From Hyphomicrobiales bacterium (GTDB taxonomy: Bacteria > Pseudomonadota > Alphaproteobacteria > Rhizobiales > Xanthobacteraceae), in contig JACPOA010000061.1 in the NCBI GenBank assembly GCA_016185205.1, forward strand, positions 25,199 through 89,198: a stretch of 64,000 nt of DNA. The letters are read 5' to 3'. The first letter of the stretch is position 1. Every line of letters starts with the position of its first letter. The notes under the pieces were generated by a model, which ran no database searches, was not told where the DNA came from, and saw only the letters and a list, made by a program, of their open reading frames with translations. Below are positions 16,639 through 25,296 of the stretch, one piece after another. The translations under genes and the position numbers were made by a program.

Positions 16639-19632
16639 TTAGCTCTTATCGCCCAGCAGACGCTTGCCCCACCAGCCGCGTTTGGGTTGGCCGCTGTCCT
16701 CGCTCGCTGTCGTGACGATCACCGGCGTCGGTGGTGGAATGGTCGGCGTCGGCGGGGGCGCGCCCTCGACGGCGATCGGGGCGGGCTCGCGGATGGTCGA
16801 GCGCCGGCGCGGCGGTTCTTGCCGCTCGCCGGCGGGAGCCTGCGCTTCGGGAACCGGACGCGGCTCGGGCGGAGGCGGCGCGGGCTGCTCATAGGCCGAG
16901 CGCGCCTCGACCGGCGGCGCATAGGCGGGCGGGCTGTCGTAACGCGGCGGCTGATCGAGATCGGCGCCCGCGCTCTGCATGTCCGGTTCGGAGCGGCCTT
17001 CGCCGGCCGGCAACGGCGCATCGCCGTTGCGGTGACGATTGCGGCGTCCGCCGCGGCGGCCGCGCCGGCGCCGGCGATGGCCTTCCGACGTGTCGGCGCC
17101 TTCGCCGCCTGGCGCAGCGCCATCGAGACGCGGCTGCTGTTCACCGCCTTCATCATCGGGCGAGCCGGCGTCGTGATCCTCATGCGTGATGGCGTGTTCG
17201 GCCACCGTTTCGGACGTGAACGACGGCGTGCCTTCGCGCGGCTCTCCGCCGCGGCCACGGCCGCGACCGCGCCGGCGCCGCCTGCGGCCGCCTTCGCGTT
17301 CGCCTTCGGCGCGCTCGCTCGTGTCGCGCGGCAATTCGTCACCCGAGCCAACCGCCACGACCTGATGTTGCGGGATCGGGCCTTCGTCGGCTTCAGCCGC
17401 TTCCGCGGCCGCAAGTTCGGGATCGTGTTCGGCCTCGTCTTCGGCCGCGGCGTCGAGAATATCCTCATCCGCCTCGAGCGGCGAGGTGATCTGCGGCTGC
17501 GACGCGGCCAGCGCCCTGGCGGCTTCCGGCGTATGCACCTGCTCGCCGCGATCGACGATGTAGGACACCTGGGCGTTCACCGTGGCGTCGGCCGAGATGG
17601 TGATGGTGATGCGGAAGCGTTCCTCCAGCCCGCGCAGATGGCCGCGCTTGTGGTTGAGCACATAGAGCGCGACCTCCGAGCGCGTGCGCACGATCAGATT
17701 GTGCGTGGCGCCCTTGTTCAGCATCTCCTCGATCGCGCGCAGCAATTGCAGCGCCACCGACGACACCGAGCGCACATGCCCGCTGCCGCCGCAGACCGGG
17801 CATTTTTCGGTCGAGCTCTCCAGCACCGAGGTGCGGATGCGCTGGCGCGACATTTCCATCAGGCCGAAATGCGAGATACGACCGACCTGGATGCGGGCGC
17901 GGTCGTGCTTGAGCGCGTCCTTGAGCCGGCGCTCCACGGTGCGGTTGTTGCGGCCCTCGTCCATGTCGATGAAGTCGATCACGATCAGACCGGCGAGATC
18001 GCGCAAGCGCAATTGGCGCGCGACTTCCTCGGCCGCCTCGCAATTGGTCTTGAGCGCGGTGTCCTCGATGTGGTGCTCGCGCGTCGCGCGGCCGGAGTTG
18101 ACGTCGATGGCGACCAGCGCTTCGGCCTGGTTGATCACGATGTAGCCGCCCGAGCGCAATTGCACGATCGGCGAGAACATGGCGTCGAGCTGGCTCTCGA
18201 TGCCGTAGCGCGTGAACAGCGGCGTGCCGTCCTTGTAGAGCTTCACGTTCTTGGCGTGGCTCGGCATCAGCATGCGCATGAACTCGCGCGCTTCCTTGTA
18301 GCCCTCGTCGCCGGAGACGATGATTTCGTCGATATCCTTTGAGTAGAGATCGCGGATCGAACGCTTGGTGAGCGAGCCTTCCTCGTAGACCAGCTTGGGG
18401 GCCATCGATTTGAGCGTGAGGTCGCGCACCGTCTCCCACAGGCGGAGCAGATATTCGAAATCGCGTTTGACCTCGAGTTTGGTGCGGCTGGCGCCGGCGG
18501 TGCGCAGGATCACGCCCATGCCTTCCGGCACTTCCAGCTCCTGGGCGATTTCCTTCAGACGGCTGCGATCCTCGCCGCTGGTGATCTTGCGGCTGATGCC
18601 GCCGCCGCGCGCGGTGTTGGGCATCAGCACCGAATAGCGGCCGGCGAGCGAGAGATAGGTGGTGAGGGCGGCGCCCTTGGAGCCGCGCTCTTCCTTGACC
18701 ACCTGTACCAGCATGACCTGGCGGCGCTTGATCACCTCTTGAATCTTGTACTGGCGCGGGCGCACGCGACGGGTGCGCTCCTGCGCTTCCTCCAGCGCAT
18801 CGGCGCCGCCGACGTTTTCCACCTGTTCGTCCTCGGCGTGGTCGTCGCCATTGCCGTCGCCCTGGCCGTTGTGCTCGGCTTGGCTGCTTTGCTCGTCGGA
18901 CGGCGCCGCCTGGGCGGCGTCGGGGGCGAGATGGTCGCCGGTCTCGGCATGGTCGTCGCCGGCTTCCGGCGTCGGTGCCGGCTCGACAGCGGCGGCTTCG
19001 CCGGCGGGAATTTCGGTGGCCTCGTGCGCCGTTTCTTGCGCCGCGAGCTCAGTGGGCGGCGTCTCGGATGCGGGCGTTTCGGACACCGGCATCGCGGGTT
19101 CCGGTGTCTGTTCCGGCGGCAGTCCGCCTAAGGCTGCTTCACCCGGCGGAATTTCGGCAGCTTCGCCGGCAAATTCATGGCTGGCAAAGCCTTGTTCCTC
19201 TTGCCGTGGCTGCGCGTCGCTGGCGGGCGCTTCGCCGGCAATCGGCTCGCTGCGCCGCACGTCGCGCTGGCGATCGGAGCGGCGGTGACGATTGCGGCCG
19301 CCGCGGCGGCTGCGGCTGTCGGCGTCGTCGTCGGCGGCGCGCTGGGCGCGTTCTTCCTCGGCGATCAGCGCCTGCCGGTCGGCGACCGGGATCTGGTAGT
19401 AGTCGGGATGGATTTCCGAGAACGCCAGGAAGCCGTGGCGGTTGCCGCCGTATTCGACGAAGGCCGCCTGCAACGACGGCTCAACGCGGGTGACTTTGGC
19501 GAGATAGATGTTACCGCGCAGCTGCTTGCGGTTAGCGGACTCGAAGTCGAATTCCTCGACGCGGTTGCCGCGTAGCACGACCACCCGGGTCTCCTCCGGA
19601 TGGGTCGCGTCGATGAGCATTTTGTCGGCCAT
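16639..19632 (-). CDS. rne: Ribonuclease E
   Basis: This 997-residue endoribonuclease is the core of RNA decay and rRNA processing. The N-terminal S1 RNA-binding domain is split by an acidic, Ala/Pro/Glu-rich insertion at about residues 90-300, as in other alphaproteobacteria. The insertion has imperfect repeats (AAEIPPGEAA and ATEIPAGEAA). The catalytic DNase-I-like domain follows, with AIDVNSGRATRE and IVIDFIDMDEGRNNRT carrying the magnesium-binding aspartates. The zinc-link CPVCGGSGH comes next. The C-terminal third is Arg/Gly/Pro-rich (GRRRRRRGRGRGRGG) and is predicted to bind RNA and degradosome partners. The gene is alone on its strand. Confidence 0.97.
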   Translation of the reverse strand: MADKMLIDATHPEETRVVVLRGNRVEEFDFESANRKQLRGNIYLAKVTRVEPSLQAAFVEYGGNRHGFLAFSEIHPDYYQIPVADRQALIAEEERAQRAADDDADSRSRRGGRNRHRRSDRQRDVRRSEPIAGEAPASDAQPRQEEQGFASHEFAGEAAEIPPGEAALGGLPPEQTPEPAMPVSETPASETPPTELAAQETAHEATEIPAGEAAAVEPAPTPEAGDDHAETGDHLAPDAAQAAPSDEQSSQAEHNGQGDGNGDDHAEDEQVENVGGADALEEAQERTRRVRPRQYKIQEVIKRRQVMLVQVVKEERGSKGAALTTYLSLAGRYSVLMPNTARGGGISRKITSGEDRSRLKEIAQELEVPEGMGVILRTAGASRTKLEVKRDFEYLLRLWETVRDLTLKSMAPKLVYEEGSLTKRSIRDLYSKDIDEIIVSGDEGYKEAREFMRMLMPSHAKNVKLYKDGTPLFTRYGIESQLDAMFSPIVQLRSGGYIVINQAEALVAIDVNSGRATREHHIEDTALKTNCEAAEEVARQLRLRDLAGLIVIDFIDMDEGRNNRTVERRLKDALKHDRARIQVGRISHFGLMEMSRQRIRTSVLESSTEKCPVCGGSGHVRSVSSVALQLLRAIEEMLNKGATHNLIVRTRSEVALYVLNHKRGHLRGLEERFRITITISADATVNAQVSYIVDRGEQVHTPEAARALAASQPQITSPLEADEDILDAAAEDEAEHDPELAAAEAAEADEGPIPQHQVVAVGSGDELPRDTSERAEGEREGGRRRRRRGRGRGRGGEPREGTPSFTSETVAEHAITHEDHDAGSPDDEGGEQQPRLDGAAPGGEGADTSEGHRRRRRGRRGGRRNRHRNGDAPLPAGEGRSEPDMQSAGADLDQPPRYDSPPAYAPPVEARSAYEQPAPPPPEPRPVPEAQAPAGERQEPPRRRSTIREPAPIAVEGAPPPTPTIPPPTPVIVTTASEDSGQPKRGWWGKRLLGDKS

Positions 19633-20224
19633 TGGGTATTCTCACTGAGGCGGGCTCGCCTGCGTTCTCGCGCAAAGTTGACGGCGCAAGGCGACGCAAA
19701 GAGGAGCCGGCCTGATGGATGTGGAGGGAAAGGGGCGCGTTTGCACGCGAAGGGAGGCGAAGGCCCATAGCAAAACGCGCTCGCGCGATTGCCTCGCGAG
19801 AGCGGTGGACCTCGAACTGCCTTTGCTGCAACCTTGGCAGCATGAAATTTGCGACCCGTAGCGCTGCGGCCGCGCTTTTCGAAGCGCCGCCGAGGTTTCT
19901 CGTCGCTCACGGTTAGCTTACGAACGGCCAAACCGGGGCCGTGCGCTGATCCGGGTGTCCTTCACAAGGGTTTCGGCTCGTTTCGCCGTCCGTTCGCCCG
20001 GCTTCCTCGAGGGGGCGATCCTGGACTGGCGGGCCGGAGGCCCGAACGCGGCACAACCGGAACTAATAACCGTCAGCAACATCTACATACGGCTCTAACC
20101 CCCTGATGGCAAGGGAAGCCTTGTCGATTGGACACACTCCGCCCCCGAAATCCCGATTCCGCTCAACTTCCCTTAACCTCAAGGCCCCCTAATGGGGTAA
20201 AACACCCTCGAAAGGGTTGGATTC
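19633..20224. other. 592-bp divergent intergenic region of rne and amiC
   Basis: I see no convincing gene here; open frames are out-of-phase shadows. The region must hold the rne promoter and a long 5' leader. In other bacteria RNase E shuts down its own mRNA through such a leader, so a regulatory RNA structure is possible. Short GC-rich inverted pieces occur (GGGCCGGAGGCCC near 20030-20042). Close to amiC there is CCCCCTAATGGGG near 20186-20198. Confidence 0.4.
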
Positions 20225-21469
20225 GTGGCTGTCCGCACGATCGCACTGGTTTGCGCCCTGAGCGCCTTACTCGCTGGCAGCGCCATCGCCGCCGAGCGCA
20301 CTGGCGCGTTGGCCAAGCCGGGCGGCGCAGCAGATTCGCTCCCCATCGCCACCGACGTGCGGCTGGGCGGCGACGACAAGCAGACCCGCTTCGTGGTCGA
20401 CCTGTCACAGAAGATCGATCTTGCCGCCTTCACGCTCGCCGACCCGTACCGCGTGGTGATCGACCTGCCGCAGGTCGCCTTCAAGCTGTCGCCCAAGGCC
20501 GGCGAGCAGGGCCGCGGGCTGGTGAAGGCGTTTCGCTACGGCCTCATCATGCAGGGCGGCTCGCGCATTGTGCTCGACACCAAGGGCCCGGTGCGCATCG
20601 ACAAGGCCTTCGCGCTCGCCGCTGCCGACGGCCAGCCGGCGCGGCTGGTGCTCGATCTGGTGCCTACCGACCGCGCCAGTTTCCTGCGCAGCATCGCGCA
20701 GGAGAACCGCGCGCCGCGCGCCGCGCCCGTAAAGCAAAGCGAAGCGGCACCGAAACCAAGCGATCCGCGCCCGCTGGTCGTGCTCGATCCCGGCCATGGC
20801 GGCATCGATAACGGCACCAAGGCCGCCAGCGGCGAAATGGAGAAGGACCTGGTGCTGCAATTCGCGCGTACTCTTCGAGAGAAGCTCGATCGCGCCGGCA
20901 AATACCGGGTGGCGATGACGCGCAGCGACGACACCTTCATTCCGCTCTCCGAGCGCGTGCGCTTTGCCCGCGCGCAAGGCGCCGCGCTGTTCGTCTCGAT
21001 CCATGCCGACGCCATTCCGCGCAGCGAAGGGCAGGCGGAGGGCGCCACCGTCTATACGCTATCGGAACACGCCTCCGATGCCGAAGCCGCGCGGCTGGCC
21101 GAAGCCGAGAACCGGGCCGATGCCATCGCCGGCGTCGATCTCACCGCCGAGCCCGACGATGTCGCCAATATCCTGGTCGATCTCGCGCAGCGCGAGACCA
21201 AGAGCTATTCGGTGCAATTCGCGCGCACGCTGGTAGGCGAGCTCAAGAGTAAGGCGCGGCTGCATAAACATCCGCTCAAGGCGGCCGGCTTCAAGGTGCT
21301 CACCGCCCCGGACGTGCCCTCGGTGCTGGTCGAGCTCGGCTACATGTCGACCAAGGACGACCTCAAGCTGCTGACCTCGGCGACCTGGCAGGGCAAGACC
21401 GCGACGGCGGTGGCGCAGGCGGTCGACACCTTCCTTACGCCGCGGCTGGCCGGCGGACGGAGCAACTGA
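20225..21469 (+). CDS. amiC: N-acetylmuramoyl-L-alanine amidase (AmiC type)
   Basis: This 414-residue periplasmic amidase cleaves the bond between MurNAc and L-Ala during cell separation. It begins with GTG; the signal peptide is about residues 1-23 (AIAAE). An AMIN domain (about 38-145) targets it to the septum or peptidoglycan. The Amidase_3 domain (about 178-405) shows zinc ligands in LDPGHGGIDNG, the glutamate of EMEKDLVLQ and the histidine of FVSIHADA. It leads directly to mrcA. The pair amidase-PBP1A opposite rne is conserved in this order. Confidence 0.95.
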   Translation: MAVRTIALVCALSALLAGSAIAAERTGALAKPGGAADSLPIATDVRLGGDDKQTRFVVDLSQKIDLAAFTLADPYRVVIDLPQVAFKLSPKAGEQGRGLVKAFRYGLIMQGGSRIVLDTKGPVRIDKAFALAAADGQPARLVLDLVPTDRASFLRSIAQENRAPRAAPVKQSEAAPKPSDPRPLVVLDPGHGGIDNGTKAASGEMEKDLVLQFARTLREKLDRAGKYRVAMTRSDDTFIPLSERVRFARAQGAALFVSIHADAIPRSEGQAEGATVYTLSEHASDAEAARLAEAENRADAIAGVDLTAEPDDVANILVDLAQRETKSYSVQFARTLVGELKSKARLHKHPLKAAGFKVLTAPDVPSVLVELGYMSTKDDLKLLTSATWQGKTATAVAQAVDTFLTPRLAGGRSN

Positions 21470-21586
21470 TATGCGCCCGGACGGCAGAAAACGGCCTCAG
21501 TTTCGACGTAAAACCGGGCGACCACAGACACTTGCCGCGGTTTTGGATAGAGTCAGCAACCCGGATCGAGGCGGGACCATTCGCGC

Positions 21587-24067
21587 ATGAAGCTCTTTCT
21601 CCGGTTCTTAGGCTTCCTGTTCGCGGCCGGCACCATCCTGTTCGTGGTGGGCGTGGCCGCGGCTGCCGGGCTGCTCTGGCATTTCTCCAAGGACCTGCCG
21701 GACTATTCCCAGCTGCAGGACTACGAGCCGCCGGTGATGACGCGCGTGCACGCCGCCAACGGCTCCCTGGTCGGCGAATATGCGCGCGAACGCCGGCTCT
21801 ACATCCCGATCCAGGCGGTGCCGAAACAGGTGATCAACGGCTTCCTCGCCGCCGAGGATAAGAACTTCTACGAGCATGGCGGGCTGGATTTCACCGGCAT
21901 CGCGCGCGCCGGCGTCAACTATATCCAGAGCTACGGCTCCGGCCGCAGGCCACAGGGTGCTTCGACCATCACGCAACAAGTCGCCAAGAACTTCCTGTTG
22001 ACCAACGAGATTTCGCTCGCGCGCAAGGTCAAGGAGGCGCTGCTGGCGCTCAAGATCGAGCGCACTTACAGCAAGGAGAAGATCCTCGAACTGTACCTGA
22101 ACGAGATCTATCTCGGTCTCGGCGCCTATGGCATCGCCGCCGCCTCGCTCGTCTATTTCGACAAATCCGTCAACGAACTCACGACACCGGAAATCGCCTA
22201 TCTCGCCGCGCTGCCGAAGGCGCCGAACAACTATCATCCGTTCCGCCAGCGCGAGCGCGCGATCGAGCGGCGCAATTGGGTGCTCGATCGCATGGCGGAA
22301 GCCGGCTTCATCAAGGCCGCCGACGCCGACAAGGCCAAACGCACCGCGCTCGGTATGACGACCAAGCCGACCAGCGTGCACATCTTCGCCGCCGAATATT
22401 TCGCCGAGGAAGTGCGGCGCGAACTCTACGAGCGTTACGGTGAAAAGAAACTCTATGAAGGCGGGCTGTCGATCCGCACCACGCTCGATACCAAGCTGCA
22501 GGTGCTGGCGCGCCAGACTTTGACCGACGGCTTGGTGAAGTTCGACGAGGGCCAAGGCTGGCGCGGCCCGGTGTCCAAGATCGACATCTCGGGCGACTGG
22601 GGCACCAAGCTGGCGGAGGTCAAGGCGTTGTCCGACATTTCGCCGTGGCGGCTCGCGGTGGTGCTGGAGGCGAGCGACCAGTCGGCCCGCATCGGCTTGC
22701 AGCCGGGGCGCGAGCCGGGCGGCTATATCAGCAAGGAACGCACGATCGGCATCCTTCCGCTCGAGGGCCTGCGCTGGGCCAAGAGCGGCGGCAAGGCCGT
22801 GACCAAGGTCGGCCAGGTGATCAATCCCGGCGATGTCGTCTATGTCGCGCCGGCCAAGAACGAAGGCCAGTTCCGCCTGCATCAGGTGCCGGAAGTGTCC
22901 GGCGCGATGGTGGTCGAGGACCCCTGGACGGGGCGCGTGCTCGCCATGGTCGGCGGCTTCTCCTACGACCAGAGCCAGTTCAACCGCGCCACCCAGGCGC
23001 TGCGCCAGCCCGGCTCCTCGTTCAAGCCGATCGTCTACGCCGCCGCGCTCGACAACGGCTATACGCCATCGACCGTCGTGCTCGACGCGCCGCTCGAGAT
23101 CGATCAGGGCCCCGGCCTCGGCGTGTGGAAGCCGGAAAACTACGAAGGCAAGTTCTACGGCCCCTCGACGCTGCGCTTCGGCCTCGAACATTCGCGCAAC
23201 GTGATGACGGTGCGGTTGGCGCAGGATGTCGGCATGCCGCTGATCGCCGAATACGCCAAGCGGGTCGGCATCTATGACGATCTGCCGCCCTATCTGTCGT
23301 TTGCATTGGGAGCGGGCGAGACCACGCTGCTGCGCATGGTCACGGCCTACGCCATGCTCGACAATGGCGGCCGGCGCGTGAAGCCGACGCTGATCGACCG
23401 CATCCAGGACCGCTACGGGCACACCGTCTATCGCCACGACGAACGCGAATGCATCGGCTGCGACGGCCAGAAATGGTCGAACCAGCCGGAGCCCTCGCTG
23501 ATCGACCGGCGCCAGCAGGTGCTCGACCCGATGACCGCCTATCAGATCACCTCGATGATGGAAGGCGTGGTTTTACGTGGCACGGCAGCCGGCGCGGGCT
23601 TCCAAAAGGAAGTCGGCAAGCCGGTGGCGGGCAAGACCGGCACCACCAATGAAGAAAAGGACGCCTGGTTCATCGGCTTTACGCCGGACATCGTGGTCGG
23701 CGTCTATATCGGCTACGACAAGCCGCGCCATTTGGCGAACCGTGCCACCGGCGGTGCCCTGGCGGCGCCGATCGTGAAGGATTTCCTGAAAGCTGCGCTC
23801 GCCGACAAACCGGGCGTGCCGTTCCGCGTGCCGGCCGGCATCAAGCTAATCCGCGTCGATGCCAAGAGCGGCATGCGCGCCGGCCCCGGTACCGAGCGGG
23901 CGATTCTGGAGGCGTTCAAGCCCGGCACCGCGCCGCCCGACAGCTATTCGGTGGTCGGCTACGGTAACGGCGAGGGCAGCGGCGAGAACGCCGGTCGCGC
24001 CTGGGGCCAGGGCGTCTCGCCCGACGCCGACCGCGCGGTGCGCTCGGGGACGGGCGGGCTGTATTGA
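21587..24067 (+). CDS. mrcA: Penicillin-binding protein 1A, bifunctional peptidoglycan synthase
   Basis: This 826-residue class A PBP has an N-terminal membrane anchor at residues 8-32. The glycosyltransferase domain (about 55-235) contains EDKNFYEHGG, GASTITQQVAKN and ELYLNEIYLG. The transpeptidase domain carries the SxxK motif in PGSSFKPIVYA (serine near 477), the SRN motif in EHSRNVMT, and KTGTTNEEKDAW near 682. It polymerises and cross-links peptidoglycan at the inner membrane. It lies 117 bp after amiC and probably shares its transcript, matching a cell-wall growth and separation unit. Confidence 0.96.
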   Translation: MKLFLRFLGFLFAAGTILFVVGVAAAAGLLWHFSKDLPDYSQLQDYEPPVMTRVHAANGSLVGEYARERRLYIPIQAVPKQVINGFLAAEDKNFYEHGGLDFTGIARAGVNYIQSYGSGRRPQGASTITQQVAKNFLLTNEISLARKVKEALLALKIERTYSKEKILELYLNEIYLGLGAYGIAAASLVYFDKSVNELTTPEIAYLAALPKAPNNYHPFRQRERAIERRNWVLDRMAEAGFIKAADADKAKRTALGMTTKPTSVHIFAAEYFAEEVRRELYERYGEKKLYEGGLSIRTTLDTKLQVLARQTLTDGLVKFDEGQGWRGPVSKIDISGDWGTKLAEVKALSDISPWRLAVVLEASDQSARIGLQPGREPGGYISKERTIGILPLEGLRWAKSGGKAVTKVGQVINPGDVVYVAPAKNEGQFRLHQVPEVSGAMVVEDPWTGRVLAMVGGFSYDQSQFNRATQALRQPGSSFKPIVYAAALDNGYTPSTVVLDAPLEIDQGPGLGVWKPENYEGKFYGPSTLRFGLEHSRNVMTVRLAQDVGMPLIAEYAKRVGIYDDLPPYLSFALGAGETTLLRMVTAYAMLDNGGRRVKPTLIDRIQDRYGHTVYRHDERECIGCDGQKWSNQPEPSLIDRRQQVLDPMTAYQITSMMEGVVLRGTAAGAGFQKEVGKPVAGKTGTTNEEKDAWFIGFTPDIVVGVYIGYDKPRHLANRATGGALAAPIVKDFLKAALADKPGVPFRVPAGIKLIRVDAKSGMRAGPGTERAILEAFKPGTAPPDSYSVVGYGNGEGSGENAGRAWGQGVSPDADRAVRSGTGGLY

Positions 24068-24161
24068 ACGCCTGAATCCGTACCAGTTGCGCCGGTGCGC
24101 CGGCGACGTTACATCCCATCGACAGAATCGATACGCCGTTAGGCGGCCTTGGAATTGAACG

Positions 24162-25293
24162 ATGCGCGCGGAAACCCAGAACCTCGTCGAAGAGATCAAG
24201 CAGTCGGTGCGACTGCTGAGGAGGCATCTTTGACGTCGATACCGCGACGCGCCGCCTCGCCGAACTGAATAAAGCGGCCGAAGATCCCAGTTTTTGGAGC
24301 GACCAGTCGCGTGCTCAGCGTACGATGCGCGAACGCGACGCGTTGGAGGACCGGCTCAACGCCATCGGCCGCATCGAGCAGGAACTTGCCGACCAGCTCA
24401 TGCTGATCGAGCTGGGCGAGGGCGAAAAGGACGAGCAAACCGTCGCCGAGGCGGAAGCCGCCCTCAAACGTCTGAAGGCGGAGGTGGCGCGGCGCGAACT
24501 CGAAGCGCTGCTGTCGGGCGAAGCCGACGCCAACGACTGCTATCTCGAAGTGCATGCCGGCGCCGGCGGCACCGAGAGCCAGGACTGGGCCAGCATTCTG
24601 ATGCGCATGTATGTGCGCTGGGCCGAGCAGCACGGCTACAAGGTCGAGTGGATCGAGGAGACCGAGGGCGAGGGCGCCGGCATCAAATCGGCGACCGTGA
24701 CGATCAAGGGCCTCAACGCCTATGGCTGGCTCAAGAGCGAGAACGGCGTGCACCGGCTGGTGCGCATCTCGCCGTTCGACGCCAATGCGCGGCGGCACAC
24801 TTCGTTTGCCAGCGTCGTGGTGTTTCCGGTGGTGGACGACCGCATCAAGATCGACATCAACGAGAATGACGTGCGCACCGACGTCATGCGATCGAGCGGC
24901 GCCGGCGGCCAGCACGTCAACAAGACCGAGTCGGCGGTCCGCCTCACCCATATCCCGACCAACATCGTGGTGAAGTGCCAGCAGGACCGTTCGCAGCATC
25001 GCAACCGCGCCATGGCCTGGGACATGCTGCGCGCCAAGATGTTCGAGGCCGAGATGAAAAAGCGCGAGGACAAGGCGGTCGCCGATCAGGCCGCCAAGAC
25101 CGATATCGGCTGGGGCCACCAGATCCGCTCTTACGTGCTGCAGCCCTATCAGATGGTGAAGGACCTGCGCACCGGGGTGTCGACGTCCAATACGGCCGGC
25201 GTGCTCGACGGCGATCTCGACGAGTTCATGCAGGCGGCGCTGGCGCAGAAGGCGTTCGGCGGCGGGCCGGACAGCGTTGAGGATGTGGAGTAG
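24162..25293 (+). CDS. prfB: Peptide chain release factor 2, with programmed +1 frameshift
   Basis: RF2 recognises UGA and UAA. The gene starts at the ATG at 24162 and reads 23 codons to CTT (24228-24230), where an in-frame TGA (24231-24233) stops zero-frame translation. Skipping T24231 continues at GAC in the +1 frame to 25293, giving 376 residues in total. The joined protein reads [17 protein letters not shown] across the site, exactly as in RF2 proteins. The GGQ motif is in [17 protein letters not shown] just before the shift site acts as the internal Shine-Dalgarno element. It follows mrcA by 94 bp. Callers without frameshift rules would start it at 24325 and lose the N-terminus. Confidence 0.95.
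24219..24234 (+). promoter_or_regulatory. Programmed +1 ribosomal frameshift site in prfB
   Basis: The parts are AGGAGG (24219-24224), a 3-nt spacer, the slippery CTT (24228-24230), the stop TGA and the next base C. This has the same architecture and spacing as the E. coli site (AGGGGG, TAT, CTT TGA C). Low RF2 lets the ribosome pause at the weak UGA-C context and slip, giving autoregulation. Confidence 0.92.
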
Positions 25294-25296
25294 AAT

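Noticed and set aside
16687..18342. 551-residue plus-strand open frame
   Set aside because: It is antisense to rne, which has all RNase E motifs on the minus strand.
21608..23437. 609-residue minus-strand open frame
   Set aside because: It is antisense to mrcA; its composition (His/Asp/Arg-rich without motifs) is typical of shadow frames.
24325..25293. prfB starting at the internal ATG
   Set aside because: The region upstream in the same frame, joined by the frameshift, encodes conserved RF2 sequence, so the internal ATG is not the start.
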